Below, one piece after another: positions 1-5,268 of a stretch of 9,222 nt of DNA. Location: the NCBI GenBank assembly GCA_002309955.1, contig DBXQ01000034.1, positions 6,616-15,837 on the forward strand. Direction: 5' to 3'. Every line of letters starts with the position of its first letter. Position 1 is the stretch's first letter. The position numbers and the translations under genes are program-made. The stretch comes from Bacteroidales bacterium UBA1208 (GTDB taxonomy: Bacteria; Bacteroidota; Bacteroidia; Bacteroidales; P3). The notes below the pieces were generated by a model that had not been told where the DNA came from, did not search any database, and saw only the letters and a list, made by a program, of their open reading frames with translations.

Positions 1-1314
1 CCCTCCGAGGTGGATGCGCTGATGCTCGATTTGCTCGAGGGCTATATGGAGCGGGAACGGCCCGAGGTGGTCTGCCTCTCGGTGCCTTTCCCGGGATGCC
101 TCTACGGCGCGTTGCGCTGCGGGCAGTGGCTGCGGCGCGAGTGGCCGGGGGTGAAGGTCTGCATCGGCGGCGGGTTCGTGAATACCGAATGGCGCCAGCT
201 GCACGACGAGCGGCTGTTCGACTATTGCCATTTCATCACTTTGGACGACGGCGAGCTGCCGTTGCAGCGCATCGCCGAATGGCTGCAGGACCGATGCACT
301 GAGCGCGATTTGGTGCGGACGATGTGGCGACGGGCCGACGGCACGGTGGTATGGCAACGGCTGAACGAGGAGGCCGTGGTGGAGAATGGTGAGCCGGATT
401 TCGGCGGGTTGCCGTTGGACAAGTATCTCTCCACGGCGGACATGACCAACGCGATGCACCGCATGTGGAGCGACGGGAGGTGGAACAAGGTGATGATGGC
501 CCATGGCTGCTATTGGCATCGCTGCGCCTTCTGCGACACGACGCTGGATTATATCGGGCGGTTCGTGCCCCCCAAGGCCGCGAAGGTGGTGGACATGATG
601 GAGCGGGTGATGGCGCAGACGGGGGTCAGCGGCTTCCATTTTGTCGACGAGGCACTGCCGCCCAAGCTGTTGAGGGAGGTGTGCGAGGAGATTGTCAAGC
701 GCGGATTGATGGTGACTTTCTGGGGCAATATTCGCTTCGAGAAGGCCTACACGGCCGAGATGTGCGACCTCCTGTCGCAGGCGGGATGTGTGGCCGTGAG
801 CGGCGGCCTGGAGGTGGCTTCGGACAGGCTGCTCCAGCTGATGGACAAGGGGGTGACTATCGAGCAGACCATGCAGGCCTGCCGCCATTTCCGCGACGCG
901 GGCATCATGGTGCATACCTATCTCATGTATGGCTTCCCGACCGAAACGCTGCAGGAGACCCTCGGCGCATTGGACACTGTGCGACGTATGTTCGACGAGG
1001 GCATTGTGCAGAGTGCTTTCTGGCACCGCTACGCCATGACCTGCCACAGCCCTTCGGGACAGCACCCTGAGCGGTACGGCGCACGGCGTTGCACTGATGT
1101 GCCTAATACATTCTGTAATAACGAGGTGGACTGGGAGCCGTTGCACGGGGGCGAGCAGTTCGACTACGACATCGACGAGGTGGGGCGCGGTCTGCGTGTG
1201 GCCACCTACAATTATATGAACGGCCTCGGGCTCGACCAACCCGTGCGGAGCTGGTTCCCCAGCCTTCGCGTGAAGAAGAATAAGAATCATAAATTGAATA
1301 GGTCGCATGAGTGA
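1..1314 (+). CDS. B12-binding-type radical SAM protein (5' truncated by window edge)
   Basis: The reading frame is open from base 1, so the true start lies upstream; the GTG at 10 is only the first in-window candidate. Seen: the N-terminal part (to about base 290) resembles the second half of a cobalamin-binding Rossmann domain, with VCLSVPFPG, then CIGGGFVNTEW and a FITLDDGE segment. A radical SAM core follows, with the cluster motif HGCYWHRCAFCD (cysteine codons at 508, 523 and 532). The spacing is CX4CX2C, not the classical CX3CX2C. Downstream are typical barrel strands such as FHFVDEALPP, FWGNIRFEK, SGGLEVASDRLL and YLMYGFPTET. Known: such enzymes use a [4Fe-4S] cluster, SAM and often cobalamin for radical methylations or rearrangements in the cytoplasm. 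The substrate cannot be told; no recognisable precursor peptide is adjacent. Its stop overlaps the next gene by 8 bp, so the two are probably co-transcribed. GC-rich, unlike the block after 1825. Confidence 0.85.
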   Translation, partial: PSEVDALMLDLLEGYMERERPEVVCLSVPFPGCLYGALRCGQWLRREWPGVKVCIGGGFVNTEWRQLHDERLFDYCHFITLDDGELPLQRIAEWLQDRCTERDLVRTMWRRADGTVVWQRLNEEAVVENGEPDFGGLPLDKYLSTADMTNAMHRMWSDGRWNKVMMAHGCYWHRCAFCDTTLDYIGRFVPPKAAKVVDMMERVMAQTGVSGFHFVDEALPPKLLREVCEEIVKRGLMVTFWGNIRFEKAYTAEMCDLLSQAGCVAVSGGLEVASDRLLQLMDKGVTIEQTMQACRHFRDAGIMVHTYLMYGFPTETLQETLGALDTVRRMFDEGIVQSAFWHRYAMTCHSPSGQHPERYGARRCTDVPNTFCNNEVDWEPLHGGEQFDYDIDEVGRGLRVATYNYMNGLGLDQPVRSWFPSLRVKKNKNHKLNRSHE

Positions 1315-1825
1315 ACAACAGAAAAAAAGATGGTGGCCGCTGCTGTTGCTGGCCATTGGGTCGGCGGTGTGCTTGACGATGTTCTATTTCCCCCGCCAGC
1401 CACAGGATTTGGTGGCTTTGACCGAGGCGGGTAACCGTTGCGAGTGGACAGGCAAACGGGAGGTCTTTCCCCTGTCGGGGTGGCTGCTTGGCATGAGCTA
1501 TAGCTGTATGGATATTAAGGTTGTTAGCGGTATGCCGCCCGTTGAAGTCTACACCGATTTTCAGATGCCGCATTTGTGGGAAGAAGACAGCGTGCGAGTG
1601 TGGATAAGGCAAAGGGACTACGACAGGCTGCAGCAGGCCAAGGCCGAAGGCAGCGACGAGCGGCAAAGGATAAAGGCGTACAGGATGGACGTGCTCGACC
1701 CCTATGTAGGCTGGCAACGCTACGTGGCGCAGCACCCCCACGGCCCCGGCACAAGCTTCGCCCTCGGCGCCCTGACAGGCATCCTCTGCATAGTACTCCT
1801 AATAAAGAAAGTCTTCTATTCTTGA
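1307..1825 (+). CDS. small two-pass membrane protein, unknown function
   Basis: A 172-residue protein starting at ATG 1307, 8 bp inside the radical SAM gene, which indicates translational coupling. Seen: a short basic N-terminus (QQKKR), a hydrophobic helix at about residues 9-28, a soluble stretch at about 29-148 with two cysteines (GNRCEW and SYSCMD), and a second hydrophobic helix at about 150-166 followed by KK. By the positive-inside rule both ends would be cytoplasmic and the middle domain periplasmic. I do not recognise the family. The overlap suggests it works with, or is only co-expressed with, the radical SAM enzyme. The reading frame ends exactly where the left flanking repeat begins (stop TGA at 1823-1825), so its last residues may derive from that repeat. 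Confidence 0.75.
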   Translation: MSEQQKKRWWPLLLLAIGSAVCLTMFYFPRQPQDLVALTEAGNRCEWTGKREVFPLSGWLLGMSYSCMDIKVVSGMPPVEVYTDFQMPHLWEEDSVRVWIRQRDYDRLQQAKAEGSDERQRIKAYRMDVLDPYVGWQRYVAQHPHGPGTSFALGALTGILCIVLLIKKVFYS

Positions 1826-1851
1826 AAAACATAAGGTAACCTCTAAAAATT

Positions 1852-1866
1852 GTCCCTAAAAGGGAC
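1852..1866 (-). terminator. short hairpin, possible terminator for leftward transcripts
   Basis: GTCCCT-AAA-AGGGAC is a perfect 6-bp stem with a 3-base loop. Read on the minus strand it is followed by AATTTTTAG, so it resembles a weak intrinsic terminator facing transcripts that would leave the accessory block to the left. Read on the plus strand it is followed by GCATTCAT, which is not U-rich. The matching hairpin in the right copy has a different but still fully paired stem. Confidence 0.4.
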
Positions 1867-1927
1867 GCATTCATGATAATCATTATTGAATATTAAACAC
1901 GAATTGCCATGTAATGACCATAAATCC

Positions 1928-2045
1928 GTTTAGGGTTTTAATGTTTCTAAGGGGGGAAGGTTCTATGGTTTTAAGGTTTTAGTGTATCAAACCCTCAAAC
2001 CCTTAAACCTTTTAACCTTTATACCCTTAAACCCTCAAACCTTCT
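1928..2045. repeat. telomere-like G/T then C/A repeat tract, imperfect palindrome
   Basis: The first half (1928-1981) is G/T-rich on the plus strand, with GTTTAGGG, a six-G run (1951-1956) and GGTTTTAAGGTTTTA. The second half (1988-2045) is a run of irregular 7-8 base units such as AAACCCTC, AAACCCTT and AAACCTTTT. The halves are imperfect reverse complements and could form a long imperfect hairpin. The tract sits between blocks A and B of the left inverted repeat and is absent from the right copy, so it is an insertion or expansion specific to this side. No function is claimed. Confidence 0.6.
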
Positions 2046-2078
2046 AAAAGAGCATTACCATGAATTTTCATTGCAAAG

Positions 2079-2397
2079 ATTTTTTATAATAATTGGAGGT
2101 TGTCATAACTCCCAGCCCAAACTCCAACTCCCCGACCCAATCAGAAGAAAGCGGAAAAGGGTTATTCCGAACTGTAACGCTGTAACGAATCGTAAACACC
2201 ACAACAACCCACACATTCAGCCCATAACGGCCTAACACATCAACGCATTCGCACATCAACGCAATAACACATTCAAGTTAATTCCATAATGCTCAAGATT
2301 GACAACGCATAAATGCCTCATGTCCACATCGGAAGTATAGTCGCGATGTCCGATAGACAAGAATTAACCATATTTTGACATAGTCGTGTGAAATTAT
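2079..2397. other. gene-free AT/C-rich spacer upstream of the DUF262 operon
   Basis: I see no credible coding frame here. The plus strand is notably C/A-rich and G-poor between about 2100 and 2280. It holds a 16-bp tandem repeat (2236-2283) and a small inverted repeat (ACATCG at 2326-2331 with CGATGT at 2344-2349) some 50 bp upstream of the promoter. That inverted repeat could be an operator but has no other support. The rest shows no structure I can name. Confidence 0.5.
2236..2283 (+). repeat. 16-bp tandem repeat, three units, last one diverged
   Basis: Units are CACATCAACGCATTCG (2236-2251), CACATCAACGCAATAA (2252-2267) and CACATTCAAGTTAATT (2268-2283). The first two share 12 leading bases; the third is degenerate. 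The word AACACATTCAAG (2266-2277) also occurs, in reverse complement, in the 24-bp repeat of the right-hand queG segment (9192-9203), so the two tracts look related. Confidence 0.6.
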
Positions 2398-2429
2398 TTT
2401 GCAGTTTCAAAAAAAATGAGTAATTTTGC
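2398..2429 (+). promoter_or_regulatory. Bacteroidetes-type promoter for the DUF262-HEPN operon
   Basis: The -33 element TTTG is at 2398-2401 and the -7 element TAATTTTGC is at 2421-2429, with a 19-bp spacer. This fits the TTTG/TAnnTTTG consensus of the Bacteroidetes primary sigma factor. Transcription would start near 2436, leaving a leader of about 80 bases before ATG 2516. The minus-strand promoter at the other end of the block has the identical word GTAATTTTGCATTTT and the same spacer length. Confidence 0.7.
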
Positions 2430-2515
2430 ATTTTAAAAGAAGTTATCAAGTCATATTTCAGGTTAATGGATTCTCCCTGTCATATGAGAAAATAACAGAG
2501 TCCAACTATTGAATA

Positions 2516-3625
2516 ATGGAAACAAAAATAGTGAGTTCAACGGAGAATTTAGATGAAAAGATAGCATCACTCGAAATTGACGACAATGCCGAATATGAAA
2601 ATGATTCTATTTATTTTGCAATATCTAGTTTTGGTGCAGATTATACTGTCGATGGATTAATTAAGCGACTTGATAAGAAACAAATTATTGTTCCAGAATT
2701 TCAAAGACAATATGTATGGGATATAAAAAAAGCATCACGATTTATAGAATCGCTTATTATTGGATTACCTGTTCCTGGTATTTTCTTATCTAGAGATTCG
2801 AATAATGAAGGATCCTCTTCTTCAAACAATCTTCTTATTATTGACGGGCAACAACGTTTGTTAAGCTTGCAAAAATTTTATAAAGGCACTTTTGGAGAAA
2901 AGAAATTTCGTTTAACTGGTGTGTGTGAAGAACTAGACGGATGCTCCTATGACGAACTAAGTCCTGATGACCAGAGTCGATTGGATGATGCTATTATTCA
3001 TGCTACAATTATCAAGCAAGAAGTTCCAGATGGTGACAACAGTAGTATCTACATGGTGTTCGAACGTCTGAATACTGGAGGAGTGCTATTACAGCCACAA
3101 GAAATTCGAGCATGTATTTATCATGGTGCATTTAATAACTTATTAAATGAACTGATTTTTAATCCTTATTGGCGGGGTCTCTTTAAAAAAGAAAATCCTC
3201 GGATGAAGGAACAGGAGATGTTGCTTAGATTTTTTGCTTTGTATTTTTGTCATAATGAATACAAGAAAGGGTTAAAGAATTTTCTTAACTCATTCATGTA
3301 TAGAAACAAAGATCTACAGTTATACAATGCTGCCCTGTTGACAGATTTGTTTGTTAAAAGCCTGACTCTTATTGTGCAGGCAAAAGGAAAGGACTCATTC
3401 AGAAGGGGTGCAGCTGTCAACGCGGCATTATTCGATTCTGTGATGATTGGAGTTGCTAAACGATTGCAGCAATCCGAAATGACTGTGGAAGAGTGCCGTA
3501 ATAAATATGATTTATTAATGAAGAACCCTGAATATATGGATAGTTCTTCATCCTCTACAGCCGATGAGAAACATTTAAAAGAACGCATCAATTTGGCCAT
3601 AAGAGGGTTCTCAAATGACATATAA
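2516..3625 (+). CDS. DUF262 family protein (ParB-like/GmrS-like), first gene of putative defence pair
   Basis: A 369-residue protein. After an acidic N-terminal extension of about 40 residues it shows the DUF262 signature in order: EFQRQYVW (61-68), SLIIGLPVPGIFL (79-91), IIDGQQRLLSL (108-118), VFERLNTGG (181-189) and QEIRACIYHG (195-204). Known: the DGQQR segment is the ParB/Srx-like nucleotide-binding motif of this family. DUF262 is the N-terminal part of GmrSD-type modification-dependent restriction systems and occurs in other anti-phage cassettes. At 369 residues it is a stand-alone DUF262 protein with a helical C-terminal region. I see no HNH-type DUF1524 nuclease domain, so nuclease activity probably lies in a partner. 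It overlaps the HEPN gene by 11 bp. No Shine-Dalgarno sequence precedes ATG 2516, as is usual in the phylum. AT-rich, unlike the flanking chromosome. Confidence 0.88.
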   Translation: METKIVSSTENLDEKIASLEIDDNAEYENDSIYFAISSFGADYTVDGLIKRLDKKQIIVPEFQRQYVWDIKKASRFIESLIIGLPVPGIFLSRDSNNEGSSSSNNLLIIDGQQRLLSLQKFYKGTFGEKKFRLTGVCEELDGCSYDELSPDDQSRLDDAIIHATIIKQEVPDGDNSSIYMVFERLNTGGVLLQPQEIRACIYHGAFNNLLNELIFNPYWRGLFKKENPRMKEQEMLLRFFALYFCHNEYKKGLKNFLNSFMYRNKDLQLYNAALLTDLFVKSLTLIVQAKGKDSFRRGAAVNAALFDSVMIGVAKRLQQSEMTVEECRNKYDLLMKNPEYMDSSSSSTADEKHLKERINLAIRGFSNDI

Positions 3626-4088
3626 TATGGACATTAAGACCGAACAATATATTAGAGAACTTAATGATTTAAAAAGTATAATAAATGGAATTGATGATGA
3701 GGAAATCAAAAGTTCATTATTAAAACTATTCTGTGTAAGAGTTTCTGGTTTGGTGGAAGTGTTTTTAAAAACCCGAATCAGCGAATATTCCAGAGGAAAA
3801 GTTCCAAATGAGATTAATCGTTTTTTAACTGCGAAATTTAAGGACATAACTAATTTAAAAACTTCAAAACTGAAGGATATATTGTCTTCCTTCTCCCAAA
3901 ACTGGGCAGATCGTTTCACATCTTTTGTAGATGAACACGAACAAACAAAAACTTCTCTTGACTCTATTATTGCGCAAAGACACAATATTGCACATGGGCA
4001 ACCATCAACTTTAAATCAATCCTCAATGAATCAATATTATGATGACATATTAAAGATTATCAGATATTTAGATACAATAATCAGATAA
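3615..4088 (+). CDS. short HEPN-domain protein, putative ribonuclease partner of DUF262
   Basis: A 157-residue, mostly helical protein. The key motif is QRHNIAHG at 121-128: R122-X4-H127 is the HEPN ribonuclease signature, in the RxxIAHG form seen in RiboL-PSP-type HEPN domains. An upstream helix, CVRVSGLVEVFLKTRI (40-55), fits the conserved first part of that family, and the length suits a single-domain HEPN. Known: HEPN proteins often act as RNA-cleaving toxins or abortive-infection effectors, and some HEPN families are encoded beside DUF262 genes. The gene overlaps the DUF262 gene by 11 bp when started at ATG 3615. A second ATG at 3627, one base after that gene's stop, would remove only four residues. 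The inferred role is the effector, with DUF262 as sensor or regulator. The exact HEPN subfamily (RiboL-PSP or MAE_28990-like) cannot be settled by eye. No clear terminator follows. Confidence 0.8.
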   Translation: MTYNMDIKTEQYIRELNDLKSIINGIDDEEIKSSLLKLFCVRVSGLVEVFLKTRISEYSRGKVPNEINRFLTAKFKDITNLKTSKLKDILSSFSQNWADRFTSFVDEHEQTKTSLDSIIAQRHNIAHGQPSTLNQSSMNQYYDDILKIIRYLDTIIR

Positions 4089-4141
4089 TCCACAGAATAC
4101 TATGTAAAAGTAAACATAAACACACCCACAATAACTAATAA

Positions 4142-4321
4142 GATAATCTATTACTATTGCGATTAAACTCTGAAAGTGTACAACATAGTGTACTGGTTAA
4201 TAGCAATGATCATACAAGTGACCATGCAAGTGTACAAATTAGTGTACAAGTTAAAAGGTTGCTAATTGCAAAAAACGAAGATATGGAAAGAATAAAGTTA
4301 CAAGAGATATTGAAAAAGTAA
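4142..4321 (+). pseudogene. remnant: C-terminal tail of an AlbA_2/ATPase- or Fic-type protein
   Basis: An open frame without a plausible start, bounded by TAA at 4139 and TAA at 4319. It encodes a linker of repeated SVQ units (SESVQHSVLVN, then HASVQISVQVK) followed by RLLIAKNEDMERIKLQEILKK. Known: short D/S-x-Q repeats followed by VKxLL and a winged helix are typical of the C-terminal region of AlbA_2-plus-ATPase (COG2865-like) and some Fic proteins. The winged helix is cut off after its second helix. At DNA level the repeat word AGTGTACAA recurs at 4175, 4229 and 4241, with a variant at 4187. This is probably the relic of an earlier cassette related to the intact gene at 5269. Confidence 0.5.
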
Positions 4322-4353
4322 GAATAGAGACTATTTCAGAAGAGATTATCTAA

Positions 4354-4590
4354 AATCATTGTGACGACAAAAAAGACAATCTTTATAAAGCGAAAGGATT
4401 AGTCGAATATGCGCGGGAATGCAGGGCTTTTGATAGGATACAGATGTTGCGCGAGAAGCAAACACCTTCTGGGAAAAAGATGCTTCGTCTGGATCTCACC
4501 CGACTTGATGTACAGAAAGGGGTAATGAAATGTGGTGATAATATAACGAAATTTGACACATTATTTGACGAGATGGGGTTCTTTGATTGA
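4354..4590 (+). pseudogene. gene remnant, family not recognised
   Basis: An open frame of 78 residues with no ATG before its middle, running from just after TAA 4351 to TGA 4588. It encodes a dense, protein-like stretch (YKAKGLVEYARECRAFDRI, then KMLRLDLTRLDVQKGVMKCG, ending LFDEMGFFD). Amino acid composition and GC-richer codons in 4400-4500 look like real coding sequence and not chance. I do not recognise the family. It is in a different frame from the remnant before it and is probably the 3' end of another lost gene. A very short gene starting at the internal ATG (4442) cannot be excluded. Confidence 0.4.
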
Positions 4591-4618
4591 GGAAAGATAT
4601 TAAACAAACGACACAAAT

Positions 4619-5188
4619 ATGGAAAAGGGATTGATTGTTACGATAATACTGGCCGTTGCCGGTTGGGCATGGGGAGTATATCAGTTTGTCAAGAAGCGTC
4701 GCTGGCAGAAAAAAGATCAATTGTTGGAATGGAGATATGAGGCGTACAACAAATTCATGAATAAATTAGACGAACTTAATGGTTCCATGCGATCCAATCC
4801 TAATCTGATATTTGGAGATACGGCAAGCTTTTTTAAAGTGATTATGGGTGGTTCGACAGAGGAAATCAACGATGCGCTCATCAAATATAACCAGAGCTTA
4901 ATTGATACGGTTAAAGAAGCAACAGAACCTCTCCTGATTATCAACCAGGAAGTGAACTCATTAACATTGGTTGCTTCAGAAGAACTAAAAGAAAAGCTCA
5001 AATACTTGAAAGAGTTGGTGACCGACTTTAACAATGAAATGCAGAACTGCCTATCGATGGTGTCTGCAAAGGATTCAAGTAGTTTTAAGGCCTTTGAAAC
5101 AATAGGGCATAACAAAAGATGGTTTGAGTATCAGAGGTTGTACGAGAAGATAGTAGAATTGATGAGAAAAGAATTGAATGTGAAATAG
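4619..5188 (+). CDS. membrane-anchored helical protein, unknown function
   Basis: A 189-residue protein from ATG 4619. Seen: a hydrophobic segment at about residues 4-24 (LIVTIILAVAGWAWGVYQFV) immediately followed by KKRRWQKK, which predicts one N-terminal transmembrane helix with the rest in the cytoplasm. The remainder is charged and almost entirely helical, with coiled-coil-like stretches (EELKEKLKYLKELVTDFNNE). No catalytic motif is visible. I do not recognise the family by name. It lies 80 bp upstream of the AlbA_2/ATPase gene on the same strand and just after gene debris, so it may be part of that cassette as a membrane-bound partner or effector; this rests on position only. Confidence 0.7.
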   Translation: MEKGLIVTIILAVAGWAWGVYQFVKKRRWQKKDQLLEWRYEAYNKFMNKLDELNGSMRSNPNLIFGDTASFFKVIMGGSTEEINDALIKYNQSLIDTVKEATEPLLIINQEVNSLTLVASEELKEKLKYLKELVTDFNNEMQNCLSMVSAKDSSSFKAFETIGHNKRWFEYQRLYEKIVELMRKELNVK

Positions 5189-5197
5189 TAACTTGAA

Positions 5198-5231
5198 TTT
5201 GCAATAAGGAATAAACCCAAACGTATTATTG
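5198..5231 (+). promoter_or_regulatory. possible weak promoter for the AlbA_2/ATPase gene
   Basis: TTTG at 5198-5201 and TATTATTG at 5224-5231 (one mismatch to TAnnTTTG) are 22 bp apart, slightly longer than usual. If used, transcription would start about 30 bases before ATG 5269 and the gene could be expressed without its upstream neighbour. Confidence 0.3.
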
Positions 5232-5268
5232 TGGTTATAAATCCTCCAAATAAAACAATAATAGATAT

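Larger units (their letters stand above)
1824..2078 (+). repeat. left copy of the long inverted repeat bounding the accessory block
   Basis: Two blocks match the reverse complement of the right-hand copy. Block A (1824-1927) starts GAAAAACATAAGGTAACC, contains a hairpin, then TCATGATAATC, AACACGAATTGC and ends CATAAATCC. From TCATG to its end it agrees with 8777-8877 at 49 of 57 positions by my count. Block B (2056-2078), TACCATGAATT then TCATTGCAAAG, agrees with 8721-8743 at 22 of 23 positions. The blocks are about 130 bp apart here and about 33 bp apart on the right; the extra length is the C-rich repeat tract. The copy abuts the stop codon of the preceding gene and marks the GC-rich to AT-rich change. 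It could be an element end, a recombination site, or a dispersed intergenic repeat family. Confidence 0.75.

Noticed and set aside
465..1070. Alternative plus-strand frame within the radical SAM gene
   Set aside because: Gly/Arg-rich translation typical of a shifted frame in GC-rich coding DNA; the main frame carries the cluster motif.
1103..1741. Long minus-strand open frame opposite the radical SAM and membrane protein genes
   Set aside because: Overlaps two convincing plus-strand genes in GC-rich DNA where long antisense frames arise by chance; low-complexity Arg/Pro-rich translation with no motif.
2068..2259. 63-codon minus-strand open frame in the left spacer
   Set aside because: Overlaps the repeat block and a tandem repeat, with no promoter and no recognisable protein features.
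2326..2349. Inverted repeat ACATCG/CGATGT upstream of the DUF262 promoter as an operator
   Set aside because: Only 6 bp per arm, 12-base loop, about 50 bp from the promoter and no adjacent regulator gene; mentioned in the spacer entry only.
4175..4249. AGTGTACAA repeats as a CRISPR-like or iteron array
   Set aside because: The repeats are 9 bases, irregularly spaced, and explained as SVQ codon repeats in the tail of a decayed coding frame.
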